A DNA stretch of 64,000 nt, from positions 1-64,000 of the IMG/VR virus record IMGVR_UViG_3300009103_000701. One strand, given 5' to 3'. Positions 14,501 through 22,216 of the stretch are shown in pieces; position 1 is the stretch's first letter; each line of letters opens with the position of its first letter. The notes under the pieces were generated by a model. That model had not been told where the DNA came from, did no database searches, and was given only the letters and a program-made list of their open reading frames with translations. This DNA comes from a virus. A program made the position numbers and the translations under genes.

Positions 14501-17270
14501 GCCGTTAGATTTAAGAAGAAATACAATCAAAGTAACTGTTAATAGTATTGAAAGTTTATCAAGCGAATACACTTATACTAATAAATTAGATACAACTAAA
14601 GATTATAATAGATATATAGGACATATTAAATTTATTTCACCACCTGCTAATCTTCATGCTATTAAAATAGAGTACATGATAGACGCATCTAAATTACAAG
14701 CACAAGATAGAATTAATCTTTTCTATACACCTACATCAGGAATGCCAGGTAAAGAATTAGCTCAGATTTTAGATGGAATAGATTATGGTGGAGTTGAAGT
14801 AAGAAGTTTAGGATTTGATACTGCATCTGGTTGGGATACAGATTCATATATGGCAGGTTCTTGGGATACCTATGATGCAACTTTTGAAGATGAAATTTTA
14901 AAAATGGATGGTAGTACTAATTCACTTACATTAAGTAAAGTACTAGAAGATGGAACAGTTTATAACATTTATAAAAATGCAATAAGAATAGATGATCCTA
15001 ACTATGGAACAGGAAATACTGTAACAAATAAAAATGCAATGATGCAAAGTGTTACAGGTGATGGTTCAACAATGACTATTACATTTGATACTGTACCAAC
15101 AGTAGCTGGTGATGTAATTGTAGTTAGAAAATCTACTAGTGATGGTAGTTTCTTACCAGATCCAGAAACTTATGATACTTTATTGGCAGGTGGTGATTTA
15201 GCTTATTCATCTGCAACAGGATTAAAAGCAGAAGACATTATAGTAGAAGGAGATGATTTTGTATCTCCTACAACTTCAAAAGGTCCAGAAGAATTTGTAC
15301 CAGGACAAGTACTTGATACTTTAGACATTCAAGTATTTGACAAAGGTGGAGAATCAGGAAGTAGAATTAGTAGTTACAATCATATAGGAGACGGTGTTAC
15401 TACAAATTATCCATTTAGTGAATATCCACAAAGTTCAGATGCCGTATTTGTTTCAGTAGGTAATGTTTTACAAGAATCTAATACTTACGTTGTAGACTAT
15501 CCAAATAAATTATTGAAATTTAATAGTGCTCCTATATTAAATTCTAAAATTAATTTTGTAACTATGAGTAATAATGGAGAAAAAGTTTTAGACTTTGATA
15601 CATTTACAGGAGATGGAAGTACTTTAGATTATGTAACAAGAGCAACATGGATTGATAATAGTATAAACACGTTTGTAAGAGTAAATGGTTTATCTGTTCC
15701 ATACACTATTTTAAAATCAGACAGTTCTTATGCTGTACAAGATAAAGTTGTTGTAAGATTTACAGATGCCCCTCCGGCAGATTCAGTTGTTAATATAGTT
15801 GTATACGCAAGTGCTAGTCAAACATTTAGTGAAGTTACTGAAGATAATTTTACAGGTGATGGAAGTACGGCTTCATTCCAATTAAGTCAAACACCATTTA
15901 ATCAAAAACCTTTATCATTTAATACAGTTGTTAGAGTTGGTAGTGAAATTTTAAATGCAGGATTTACTAAAACATTTACATTAGATAATAATAGAGAATA
16001 TGAATTTGAAACTTGGCAAGAAGTTCCAGGATCAATACTTCCTGCAGATGTAAGAGCATTTTTAAATGGAGTAGAATTAGTACAAGGACAACAATATACT
16101 TGGAATTCAGGAACTACTAGTATAACACTTATAACAGGAGTAGGTGTTCCAGGCGATACTTTAAGAGTGTTTGCAATGAACAATGGTGAATATACTTTAA
16201 ATGAAACAACAGGTATGATTACATTTAGTACTGCACCAGCTCAAGGATTAACTATTTCAGTTTACCAATTTAGTAATCATGACGTAGCAAAAATAGAAAG
16301 AATTAATTATGATGTCGTTGCAAGATTAACTGTAACTGTTGGTACAGATGATTATTATATGTACAAACAATTAACTAATGGACGTATTAAATTAAGACAA
16401 TTAGCCGAAGATGCTCAATATGTTTGGGTAACTCTTAATGGAGAATTGTTAGCTCCTAGTGTAGATTACAAAGTTACAAATGATCAGATGTTTGTAAAAA
16501 TAAACAGATCATTGGCTACAAATGATGTTATAGATATTATACACTTTACAGCACCTAAATTTGTATCTAAATTTGGTTATAGACAATTTAAAGATATGAT
16601 GAATAAAACTCATTACAAACGTTTAGGTAATACTAACAAATATCAATTAGCAACTTCGCTTAAATGGTCAGATCAAGATTTAGAATTAACAGATGCAACT
16701 GGTATAACAGAACCTAGTATAGCAAATAATCTTCCTGGAGTATTGTTTATTGATGGTGAAAGATTAGAATATTTTGTTAAAGTAGGCAATAAACTTTCAC
16801 AACTTAGACGAGGAACGTATGGAACAGGAGTAAAAAATATTCATGTTGTAGGTGAAGAAGTATTAGATCAAGGACAATTTCAAACTGTACCTTATAAAGA
16901 TGAATTTTTAACTGAACAATATACAGCAGATGGTAGTACTAATGCAATTACTATTGGATTTACTCCTAAATCTGCTAACGAATTTGAACTATTTGTAGGT
17001 GGTAAAAGGATGAGAAAGAATGATATTTCTATATATGACCCAACACAAGGTCAAGATAGTCCTGAAGCAGATGTTACTTCCCCTGCAGAATTTACTGTAG
17101 ATGGTATAAGCCCAGTTGTAACACTTGCAACAACACCTATAGCTGGCACAAAAATAATAACTATAAGAAAACAAGGTAAAAAATGGCAATCTGGCATTAA
17201 ACCATTAAGTCAATCAGACAATGATATTGCTAGATTCTTGCGACAAAAGGAACTGGCTTTGCCGCAATAA
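2598..17270 (+). CDS. Giant 4,890-residue baseplate/tail structural protein (gp7 position)
   Basis: This is one uninterrupted 14.7-kb frame, starting in a TAATG overlap with gene 6. The N-terminus (FLPKYFRT, STLDQLLSPGSVEKL) resembles the start of large structural proteins that I recall from cyanophages, lying where T4 has gene 7. FG-GAP/beta-propeller-like units occur near residues 2090-2180 (ILVVGAPNDSDG, VAISPDGKYILVGAPQ) and 2875-3035 (VAISEDGSMLAIGSP). Gly-rich units of the type GSGYxxxPxVxxxGGGGSGATA lie near 3490-3535 and 3850-3910. The last ~700 residues carry repeated GDGST modules. T4 gp7 is only about 1,030 residues, so this is a very large relative or fusion. I infer that it forms the baseplate periphery or an adhesive fibre. 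Structural role is likely; the gp7 assignment is tentative. Confidence 0.75.
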   Translation: MAYDKDQKEFPLPTGDESNSQRKTSEFLPKYFRTPVNEKFLHSTLDQLLSPGSVEKLTAYYGRKSSKAHTTSDVYVPEVSTDRENYKLEPSTIVKDDLEQTVFHKDYIDYINQIKALGGNADDHSILNKQEFYAWAPHICWDKFYNFREYYWMPYGPLTISIAGQQQNITSTYTVEVKNNVDSYAYLFTPDGLTQNPNLKLYRGQTYIFDVSTAGLPFTIKTVRSLSDDYLYTNGVSAQKVESGLVAFQVPESAPDLLYYGASNDINVFGELRIHNISENTYINVDTDVIGKKTYTLTDGTELSNGMKVHFTGNVTPTKYASDDWYVEGVGTAIQLINEKDLEISSIYSQTFDVPFDTQKFDRVGFGTATTYAIAKDYVVINKGSLDKNPWSRYNRWTHKSVIESSAKVNQEIPSFDESLRAKRPIIEFEAGLKLHEYGTKAKDSIDLIDTATTDVMSTIEGSIGYYVDGILLVDGMRVLFTADTDLTVNNKIYTVKIITITSNGVATKQIALQEATDTTPNTNDVVLIKNGTKNIGKMYYYDGSKWKITQTKTKVNQSPLFDLFDSNGVSYANTTTYASTNFPGNKIFSYKEGTGTNDTELGFPLTYQSVTNMGDIVFNFNLINETFSYQTADTLTTIDTNSGLLRKYSDLATFKVISGWETADVKSSQRVIRQYDVSTQVNDFAVDVYERSGDINDLNIKVFVNHKIKRDPIDYTINRINGIAYIRFIKDLVAGDIVILKTRSATKKNANGHYEFPKNLESNPLNNKVSTFTLGQVGDHVNSIVEEVPGFIGVSPGSNNLRDLGIISKYGRKFLQHSGLTNLAIYHLCNKENNIVKAIRYSQNEYSKFKRQFIEQAKNLGMDGTPANMVDEVLRRINKDKTKSMPFYFTDMAGSGGSKKTSITVGDPGNPYYALTNVFSLSELSDKSVLVYKNDVQLLHDTDYVFNSEGFIQIKTTLQKNDKLAIVEYDTTNGSYIPATPTKLGLYPKSIPSLYNDTTALTPINVIQGHDGSIEVAYNDYRDDILLELEKRIYNNLKVAYDQEVFGLHDFIPGHYRKTDYSLDAINKSLLVDFSNWLSFVGNIDYTENTYQEIHGSNSLVFNYGSMSSYDSKPLLGWWRGIYKQAYDTDRPHSHPWEMLGFAEKPTWFDTVYGSAPYTSDNLILWQDLQDGAIREPNKNVVIKDNYKRPDLLKHIPVNSLGLLISPHDSNFSQEYVAHLTRDPFKFGDHAPVENAWRRSSDYPFAVMTSWILNQPSHAITVGWDRSRVIRNTAKQLVYKDTGSRIKLADLKFPNSIADENKVLTAGFVNYIYEYVETDLLTNYSNYRDNVKKIINQLAFKVRGYTKKDKFKLLLDSRTPLNTSNVFVPEENYDIILNTSSPIDVVTYSGIIIEKLAAGFTIKGYDKNSPTLKYFAPIKKQSDAVIRIGGVSASYVNWGENKRYDVGMIAKYGDDYYSTKDQHISSTTFEGSNFIKLQELPIEGGGSAYLRTNFESTVSEIAYGSLFREIQDVFDFILGYGKYLESLGFVFDDFNRDVGAVTNWQLSAKEFLYWTTQGWAEGSVISLSPLANKLKLKTNYCVGDNVFDNFYDYTLFKEDGTKLDKEFVRVVKQYNDYEIITKNTVNGIYYAKIPLVQKEHVVLIDNKTIFNDIIYDVESGYRQDRLKVLGYITANWTGGLNVPGFIYDQANVIEWSPYTDYVMSDIVKHKEFYYTAKSKIKGSAKFIDKDWDRLDNKPVADLFPNFEYKTNQFADFFDLDTDNFDSTQQRMAQHLIGYQKRQFLQNIINDDVSQYKFYQGYIQEKGTKNVLTKLFDALTSADKESIDFYEEWAIRKGHYGVSQGFDEVEYTLDDSKFRSNPQPFELTNTIDPLATDLVIRQKDSDVYLKPENYTHKPFPTKYESIPYLPTAGYVDPSDVKFIVAKYDDILNLDVAVLKQGHYVWVGNYKNDWEVFKFSNTQAKLSKIEKSGDLILVTTQNTANVTVGEIFAIRVGTATHILKANKVELNVITCDKKDGVSAVDPATGYVSQFKTSRIASITDVNSKIMDTGLQNNEKFWVDKNDNNKWSVLNNSFVYNSHQEISNPNNIANTEFGKVLASNDANNILVVGAPNDSDGRAFVYKRGGDNSTFNLFQVLESPPQDPALNKLDVYDAGAKFGSSVAISPDGKYILVGAPQASNVRTYYKGNYAVGTPYTIEDIVKYKEQLWKVVNPILPEDPSVDFTTFDSHVFAKESTYDSVTGNYTPLTQIILGNYIFTNATTDHLLIRASLDQYQGTKIGDKLQLAWNKWNTFVPPSGTAYEPFNGYNADVTNALQGEQTITEKVDEILSIDQTLNDLTVGDAIATDSADGTVAWVNKVGTQSLIYLKDVKGNFSATGDLLLGSINVGTYQRVFQEDINYLGGWWKISIGATVNNWPYISETNPYLVIHDIIRQGITRTASSYYNVLAATQNAVLPGVPRTSEIGILSYYKTYSIAGQPVFQGLVTDQRFFFRLGTAFNTKVAGNTINGWLNTIRDSNNTVFDPGVMGLNFSDINKELTISGIWNGYITVDAEADNLGNFYIPTVGSTVRDQTTMETAEVTFVKTIDFNKIQLFLKDATGAFKKGLDAGESSDIYLIGTPDRKIGTLRDARLDVNGQSGPYFVFDSGKTLISTTNTDIEVRHFDKEYWFYDEQTLDGVARSANIPGSTNKDYLQVYNISAGEGTQSGNVNEGAYSVYEIGTNNLFAHAGTFIVPDTKDNLKVGSKIEIRKVGDETVAYVGASGDLSSATPGKIYFVKRSTTKNWALSTNPLYMGVFDPALSYATGEYTIYNSELYKAKTNLVAGAWNSSYWEKQSAGTDYLGYIPNDSGITLEGDSTLNQNNLVMFGGQFDINSTGTILVTNLLYSTDAQKVAVYRLQEGHYTYSQTITSPEDSSPNINFANSVAISEDGSMLAIGSPLKDFANAVDAGVVYTYLQASGVYSLNQNLRSPDSENSENFGHQLGFDGNTLAVTSLKGDITVTTAFDTETTIFDTGATTFYKVMSDSGAVHLFERSGNTLLYAEKFVYTNDGTVEFGRNTLINDNHVYIGLPTLTLANSNKGTVVNFRKTKGKSSWMQTVEGADHVEVDKIKSVFIYNKKNNSVVANLDYIDPVLGKIAGTAEQELYYKTHYDPAIYNLGTSAVTVDTNNHWAEEQVGRLWWDLSTVRYYYPYQGNIIFNNNHWNKQFIGSSVDVYEWVETIYKPSVWTELASSNEGLSLGISGTPKYDDTVYVTRNTYDKIAQTTKPKYYYWVKNKQTTPDVEFRSLSSLAVSKLIDDPKGQGYKYITFFDSNKFALVNCESLLSNSDAILNVRYWTIENKELNIHNEYQVMTEGLSTSKPSSEIEKVWHNSLIGYDEQGNAVPDPNLSNKLKYGTLYKPRQSWFDNHQEALKQLVERVNSVLKLNLIVDKVDLTNLSKAETQPTTNTKLFDKTVDVVGDLAFVGTNTIKKAELLPTIVNGKITDVTILSKGKGYTTVPTFEISGDSGSGAVIELTIDALGQVDTAIVKVNGEGYTSNTKVVVRPYSVLVKSDAELGGKWAIYGYDTSLSTWSRTASQKYNTDLYWSYIDWYDIGYNQFTSIDYTVSQSYLLDSLSDEIGDIVKIENVGTGGWLLLEKIDNQLNVDYTVNYKTIGRENGTIAFKNTLYDFGSNTVGYASTSYDTVLYDRQPVQETRIILEALRDKIFINDLEIYYNELFFASLRYALSENKLTDWAFKTSFIKVKHNAGDLKQKATYKNDNLSNFEDYIKEVKPYKTNIREYVSSYEKVIPSSSVITDFDLPARYDDDNQITPSSAKLVGTALTGIDTITSYPDKHWLENVGFKIVSFNIGEKGSGYITPPIVSITGGGGSGATAQAYISGGKVTSVIILKEGSGYLTAPTVTLQGGIKDVTTGIVAKVSAVLGKSLVKATHLTVKFDRTSGTYLITSLARTETFAGNNSVLDYYLKWPLDLRRNTIKVTVNSIESLSSEYTYTNKLDTTKDYNRYIGHIKFISPPANLHAIKIEYMIDASKLQAQDRINLFYTPTSGMPGKELAQILDGIDYGGVEVRSLGFDTASGWDTDSYMAGSWDTYDATFEDEILKMDGSTNSLTLSKVLEDGTVYNIYKNAIRIDDPNYGTGNTVTNKNAMMQSVTGDGSTMTITFDTVPTVAGDVIVVRKSTSDGSFLPDPETYDTLLAGGDLAYSSATGLKAEDIIVEGDDFVSPTTSKGPEEFVPGQVLDTLDIQVFDKGGESGSRISSYNHIGDGVTTNYPFSEYPQSSDAVFVSVGNVLQESNTYVVDYPNKLLKFNSAPILNSKINFVTMSNNGEKVLDFDTFTGDGSTLDYVTRATWIDNSINTFVRVNGLSVPYTILKSDSSYAVQDKVVVRFTDAPPADSVVNIVVYASASQTFSEVTEDNFTGDGSTASFQLSQTPFNQKPLSFNTVVRVGSEILNAGFTKTFTLDNNREYEFETWQEVPGSILPADVRAFLNGVELVQGQQYTWNSGTTSITLITGVGVPGDTLRVFAMNNGEYTLNETTGMITFSTAPAQGLTISVYQFSNHDVAKIERINYDVVARLTVTVGTDDYYMYKQLTNGRIKLRQLAEDAQYVWVTLNGELLAPSVDYKVTNDQMFVKINRSLATNDVIDIIHFTAPKFVSKFGYRQFKDMMNKTHYKRLGNTNKYQLATSLKWSDQDLELTDATGITEPSIANNLPGVLFIDGERLEYFVKVGNKLSQLRRGTYGTGVKNIHVVGEEVLDQGQFQTVPYKDEFLTEQYTADGSTNAITIGFTPKSANEFELFVGGKRMRKNDISIYDPTQGQDSPEADVTSPAEFTVDGISPVVTLATTPIAGTKIITIRKQGKKWQSGIKPLSQSDNDIARFLRQKELALPQ

Positions 17271-17273
17271 ATA
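17266..17273 (+). promoter_or_regulatory. Candidate T4-type late promoter (AATAAATA)
   Basis: AATAAATA overlaps the stop codon of the giant gene and lies about 20 bp before the next ATG. It resembles the T4 late -10 element TATAAATA, allowing the first base to vary as in marine T4-like phages. In DNA this AT-rich, chance matches are common. Confidence 0.3.
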
Positions 17274-17294
17274 CACATAAGAACTGGAGCGTAA

Positions 17295-17906
17295 ATGAAC
17301 AATATTAAAGAAAACAGCGGCGTACTACTTCAAGGACATATTAAGATCCATGATCCGGAATCGGGCCATGTATTTGTTAGTAAAAGAAACGCCATACACT
17401 ATGAAAATATGAGTCAAGCCTTAGCAGATAGTCTTGCTAATGCTGGACAAGGATTTATAAATTCTATGGTATTTGGTAATGGTGGAACGTCCATCGATCC
17501 AACTGGTATTATTACATATCTAACGCCTAATTCAACAGGAACTAATGCTAGTCTATATAATCAAACATTTACTAAAATAGTTGATGATAGATCAGTATCA
17601 AATCTTGATCCATTAAGAAATAAACTTGAAACAAGACACGTTAATGGAACAAATTATACAGATGTATTAGTTACTTGTTTGTTAGATTATGGTGAACCAA
17701 GTGGACAAGATGCAGTAGATAATTCTAGTAATGTAGACGGATTATACGTATTTGACGAATTAGGTTTAGTAAGTTACTCCCCTAGTGGTACTGGAAATCT
17801 ACTTACTCATGTAATATTCCATCCTGTCCAAAAAAGTTTAAACAGATTAATCCAAATAGATTATACTGTTAGAGTACAAAGTTTGACAGGATTTAACGAG
17901 GGGTAA
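17295..17906 (+). CDS. Conserved phage structural protein, 203 aa
   Basis: A GGAG ribosome-binding site (17286-17289) precedes the ATG. The N-terminal pattern GVLLQGHIKIHDPESG followed by KRNAIHYENMSQAL is one I recall as strongly conserved in cyanophage virion proteins. A central FGNGGTSIDPTG segment follows. No signal peptide or membrane segment is visible. It sits between the giant protein and the fibre triplet, four bases before the first fibre gene, so it probably belongs to the baseplate or fibre attachment. T4 gp8 would fall near here, but this protein is shorter and I see no clear gp8 signature. The specific role is unknown. Confidence 0.65.
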   Translation: MNNIKENSGVLLQGHIKIHDPESGHVFVSKRNAIHYENMSQALADSLANAGQGFINSMVFGNGGTSIDPTGIITYLTPNSTGTNASLYNQTFTKIVDDRSVSNLDPLRNKLETRHVNGTNYTDVLVTCLLDYGEPSGQDAVDNSSNVDGLYVFDELGLVSYSPSGTGNLLTHVIFHPVQKSLNRLIQIDYTVRVQSLTGFNEG

Positions 17907-17909
17907 TAG

Positions 17910-19916
17910 ATGTCATATACTGTTAATTTTTCTGATAGCGTAAGCAAAGGCAGTATTACTGTAGAAGATAATACGGTCAATCAAGAAACGAGTATATCGT
18001 TACCGGGAAAATCCACGACTTCATATGGAACTGTAATAGCTGAAAACTTTTTACATTTATTAGAAAATTTTGCAAAAAGTTCTGCTCCAGTAAGACCTAT
18101 CGAAGGTCAATTATGGTTTGATACTACAGTTGGAACTAATCAATTAAAAGTTTATGATGGAACTAATTGGGTAGCAAGTGGTGGTTTAAAAAAAGCATTA
18201 AATCAACCGGCGGCTAGTGAAAGTATTACAGGCGATCTTTGGGTTGATACAGACAATCAACAATTATATCTTTTTACAGGAACAGGTTGGATTTTAATAG
18301 GTCCAGATTATAGTTCAGGTTTATCAACAGGAGCAAAACCTTTAACTATTACAGGTACTGATGACCTTTCACATACAGTTGTACAATTAGAAGTTAATGC
18401 TAAACCAATTGCCATTATAGCAACAGACTCATTTACACCTAAATCAACTATTACTGGATTTTCAATGATATTTCCAGGATTCAATTTAAGTACAGCAGAT
18501 ATTACAGGTGCAGGTGTAGGAAAATTTTATGGAACTGCCGAGAAGGCAGAAAATCTTATAGTAGGTACAACATCAGTTGCCGCAAGTAATTTTTTAAGAG
18601 CGGATACAACTAATATTGCAAATTTCCAACTTAAAGTTAAAAATGATTCAGGAATTGAAGTAGGCTCTAGCGGAACGTTTTCTGTAGGAGTTGAAGGACA
18701 AGCAGGAATAGTAGAACATAAAACATCAGGTTCACATATAGATTTTAGAGTTAATAATCAAGGCACAACAACTGCTATAATGAGATTAGATTCTTCTTCT
18801 AATGTAGGAATTAATAATTTAGCTCCAACAGAAGCATTAGATGTAATAGGTAATATTAAATCAAGTGCTAATGTACTTGCAGATGGTACTACAGATGCAA
18901 CGTCAATAGGAACAGGTTCTTTAATTGTTAAAGGAGGAGCGGGTGTTGCCAAAAGTCTTTACGTAGGTACTGATCTTAATGTTGCAGGAGGAGTTACAGC
19001 AGGTTCTATTGTACCAACTGCTAATAATACAGATAGTTTAGGAGCAACTAACAATCAATATTTAAATGTTTATGCTAATAATTTTGTAGGAAATTTTACA
19101 GGTAACGTTAGTGGTACAGTTAGCGGAACTGCCGGTTCGGCTAATAAATTATCTACAGCAACTACTTTTGCAATGACTGGAGATGTTTCAGCAACATCAT
19201 TATCTTTTGATGGTCAAACAGGTGGAACTACAAAAACTTTTAATACTACAGTAAGCAATAGTTTTATTGCAGATAAAACATTAACAACTACACCACAATC
19301 AACAGATGAAATTATAATTAATCGAACTACAGGATCAACAGGTGTTTATAAAATTACAGCAGATCAATTTTTATCTTCTGTAGCAACACCACCAGTAGGA
19401 TCTATTATGTCTTATGGAGGAGCTAATGCTCCAACAGGTTGGGTATTATGTGATGGTAAAGAAATATCTAGATCAACATATGCATCTTTATATGCAGTAA
19501 TAGGAACTCAATTTGGAACACCTAGTAATGCTAGTTTGTTTAAAGTTCCAGATTTAAGAGGAAGATTCCCATTAGGTGCAGATAACATGGGTGGTACAAG
19601 TGCTGGACGTGTAACTGATATGACAGCAGATAATTTAGCAGGATACAGTGGTACTGAAACAAAAACACTTATTTCTGATAATTTACCAGATCACCAACAC
19701 GATATGAAATCAACTAATAATGATCAATTTTATGGAATTAGAAATATAACAGCAACACCTTCAGATCCAGCAGTAATTGTATATGACGGACCAACAGGTT
19801 CTAATACAGCTCAAGCAATGCCTAATTCAGGTGGAGTAGATGGAACAGTAGGACAATCGTTTAGTGTTATGAATCCATACTTAACAATTAACTATATAAT
19901 TTTTACAGGAGTCTAG
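17910..19916 (+). CDS. Tail fibre protein A with phage tail-collar domain
   Basis: The protein has 668 residues. Near residues 44-71 it has a block (AENFLHLLENFA, then GQLWFD) shared with the next two genes. After it come two short ...LWVDT/..YLFTGTGWILIGP units. The middle is Thr/Ser/Gly-rich and beta-rich. From about residue 493 a tail-collar domain is clear (PVGSIMSYGGANAPTGWVLCDG, then VPDLRGRFPLGAD). This domain is typical of short and long tail fibres of myoviruses, and the C-terminal end is the likely receptor-facing part. It is the only one of the three paralogues that carries the collar. Assignment as a fibre is firm; which fibre type is not known. Confidence 0.8.
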   Translation: MSYTVNFSDSVSKGSITVEDNTVNQETSISLPGKSTTSYGTVIAENFLHLLENFAKSSAPVRPIEGQLWFDTTVGTNQLKVYDGTNWVASGGLKKALNQPAASESITGDLWVDTDNQQLYLFTGTGWILIGPDYSSGLSTGAKPLTITGTDDLSHTVVQLEVNAKPIAIIATDSFTPKSTITGFSMIFPGFNLSTADITGAGVGKFYGTAEKAENLIVGTTSVAASNFLRADTTNIANFQLKVKNDSGIEVGSSGTFSVGVEGQAGIVEHKTSGSHIDFRVNNQGTTTAIMRLDSSSNVGINNLAPTEALDVIGNIKSSANVLADGTTDATSIGTGSLIVKGGAGVAKSLYVGTDLNVAGGVTAGSIVPTANNTDSLGATNNQYLNVYANNFVGNFTGNVSGTVSGTAGSANKLSTATTFAMTGDVSATSLSFDGQTGGTTKTFNTTVSNSFIADKTLTTTPQSTDEIIINRTTGSTGVYKITADQFLSSVATPPVGSIMSYGGANAPTGWVLCDGKEISRSTYASLYAVIGTQFGTPSNASLFKVPDLRGRFPLGADNMGGTSAGRVTDMTADNLAGYSGTETKTLISDNLPDHQHDMKSTNNDQFYGIRNITATPSDPAVIVYDGPTGSNTAQAMPNSGGVDGTVGQSFSVMNPYLTINYIIFTGV

Positions 19917-19917
19917 G

Positions 19918-22197
19918 ATGGGATATAAACTTAATAAAACAGATGGAAGTTTATTAGTAGATCTAATCGATGGTCAAATCGATACTACATCTAGTGACTT
20001 AACTTTAATTGGCAGAAATTATACTGGCTTTGGAGAAGTATTAAATGAAAACTTTATCAAAGTATTAGAAAATTTTGCTAATACAACTGCTCCTGCAAAT
20101 CCTATTAAAGGTCAACTTTGGTATGACTCTTCAGAAAATAAATTAAAAATTTATAATGGAACAGCTTTTGTATCCGGTGGAGGAACAACTGTTGCAACTA
20201 CACAACCTAATATGGTTGCAGGTGATCTATGGATTGATAGTTCTAAGCAACAAATGTATTTCTTTGATGGAACAGCTCTTAAATTAGTTGGTCCAGATTA
20301 TTCACTTGCACAAGGCACATCGGGTTGGGAAGTAATATCAATTTTAGATACACAAAATCAAACAAGAACTGTTATTAAGTTTTCTATTCAAGGTTCACTT
20401 GTAGGTGCCTGGGCTAATGTAGATTTTACTCCAGTACCAACTCAACAAATAACAGAACTAGTTAATGCAACGACTAATCCTAATGGTGCAATATACAAAG
20501 GCTTTAATGCTGTACAAGATTCTTTTATATATAGAGGTGTAGTTTCTAAAGCACAAAATTTAACTAATGCGGCTGGCATACCAAGAACTGGTGATCAATA
20601 TTTGTATGCAGATGCTAACGATACAACTACAGGTTCAATAACTGTTCAAAATAATGCAGGAGTTATTGTTGGTTTAAACAATAACACTCAATTAAAATTT
20701 GATTCAAACGCATTTACTATAGAAAACGTATTAACTAATCAAGATTTTAATTTAAAAGTACGTAATCCTACAGCAACATCGGCAATTAAAGTAGATGCCA
20801 CAAATAGCTATGTAGGAATATTTCAAGCAACGCCAACTAAAACACTTGACGTAGGTGGTGACGTAAACATTTCAGGAAACCTAACAGTAAGCGGAACACA
20901 AACTAATATTTCTGTTACTAATTTACAAGTTAAAGATAAAAATATTGAATTAGCAATAGATGATGCAGGAGTTTTTGGAGATGATACTGCGGCGGACCAA
21001 GGTGGAATAATTCTTAAATCCACTGGAGGTGACAAAAGTTTTGTTTGGGCTGACGGTACAGATAGTTGGACATCTTCAGAAAATATAGATTTAGCAGTAG
21101 GAAAAACATTTAAAGTTAATACAAATATTGTATTATCTGAAACTACATTAGGATCACAAGTAGTAAATTCATCTTTAACAAATGTAGGAACGTTAACTGC
21201 ACTTCAAATAGATGAAATAATGATAGATGGAATGACTATTGAAGCAGATAGTAGTAATGCATCAAATAAAATTCAACTTAAAAGTCCGCAACCTATTACA
21301 ATTATGGATAGCCAAAGAATTACAGGACTTGGCGCACCATCAGATCCATCCGATGCAGTAACTAAAGCATATGTAGACGGAAGTGTATCTGTTGGAATAG
21401 AATTAGATATTTCAGGACAAGGTTCAGGAACTACTTTATGGAATTGGATATGTAAAGTATTAGAAGATTTATATCCTGCAAAAGGATATTCAGCATTGAG
21501 TAACCCTAATGCTTGGGCCACTTATGCTCAACCAAACGGTGAACCACCTTTAAACACAAATGTTACAGCGGCTAATGCCGTTCCAATTGGATCTAAATCT
21601 CATGGAGTATTAGCAAGAGTTCGTACAGTTGATTATGGATCAGGCGGAGCAGTATCTGGTATTAATGTAGATGGTGTAAAATTAATAGACTATTCACCAG
21701 TTGATCAAACAGTTACAGCCGCACAAAGAACTATTAATGCAGTTGTAACAGGAGTAGATGATAATAGTTTAGGACAAACAACTAAACTTACTATGACAGT
21801 CTCTCACTATTATGAGGCAGGGCAGGCAGTTGTAGTTACAGGAACAACGTTTGGAGCGGGTCCTGTTGCAAATATTAATGGTAACTATACTGTACAGGCG
21901 GCAGAATTTATTGCAGAATCACCTAATTATGTTTCATTAACTATTAATTTAGATAGTAGTGCTACAGGATTAAACTTTGCAGGTGGTAATTATAATGCTA
22001 ATAGTGGAACAATTGAAAGAACACCTGTTGTAGGTAACGCAAATAAACAAGTTGTAGAAGATATTACATTTTCAACTGCTTCAGGAAACATAGGATTTAC
22101 ACCAACTAGGACTTTATTACAGTTTATAGTTAATGACCCTAGTGGTAATGGTACAGGAGCATGGGAATACGATAGAACACTTACACACTCTACGTAA
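19918..22197 (+). CDS. Tail fibre protein B (shared N-terminal domain)
   Basis: The protein has 759 residues and starts two bases after the previous stop (TAG GATG). The N-terminal block at about 43-70 (NENFIKVLENFA, GQLWYD) and the following WIDSSKQQMYFFDG unit match fibres A and C. Residues ~305-345 contain a TKTLDVGGDVNISGNLTVSG repeat typical of trimeric fibre shafts, and ~475-485 a 'DPSDAVTKAYVDG' motif common in phage fibre tips. The C-terminal ~270 residues are unlike A and C and lack a collar domain. I infer a second receptor-binding or accessory fibre attached through the same N-terminal adaptor. Confidence 0.75.
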   Translation: MGYKLNKTDGSLLVDLIDGQIDTTSSDLTLIGRNYTGFGEVLNENFIKVLENFANTTAPANPIKGQLWYDSSENKLKIYNGTAFVSGGGTTVATTQPNMVAGDLWIDSSKQQMYFFDGTALKLVGPDYSLAQGTSGWEVISILDTQNQTRTVIKFSIQGSLVGAWANVDFTPVPTQQITELVNATTNPNGAIYKGFNAVQDSFIYRGVVSKAQNLTNAAGIPRTGDQYLYADANDTTTGSITVQNNAGVIVGLNNNTQLKFDSNAFTIENVLTNQDFNLKVRNPTATSAIKVDATNSYVGIFQATPTKTLDVGGDVNISGNLTVSGTQTNISVTNLQVKDKNIELAIDDAGVFGDDTAADQGGIILKSTGGDKSFVWADGTDSWTSSENIDLAVGKTFKVNTNIVLSETTLGSQVVNSSLTNVGTLTALQIDEIMIDGMTIEADSSNASNKIQLKSPQPITIMDSQRITGLGAPSDPSDAVTKAYVDGSVSVGIELDISGQGSGTTLWNWICKVLEDLYPAKGYSALSNPNAWATYAQPNGEPPLNTNVTAANAVPIGSKSHGVLARVRTVDYGSGGAVSGINVDGVKLIDYSPVDQTVTAAQRTINAVVTGVDDNSLGQTTKLTMTVSHYYEAGQAVVVTGTTFGAGPVANINGNYTVQAAEFIAESPNYVSLTINLDSSATGLNFAGGNYNANSGTIERTPVVGNANKQVVEDITFSTASGNIGFTPTRTLLQFIVNDPSGNGTGAWEYDRTLTHST

Positions 22198-22216
22198 AAA
22201 AGGATAAATATTTAAA

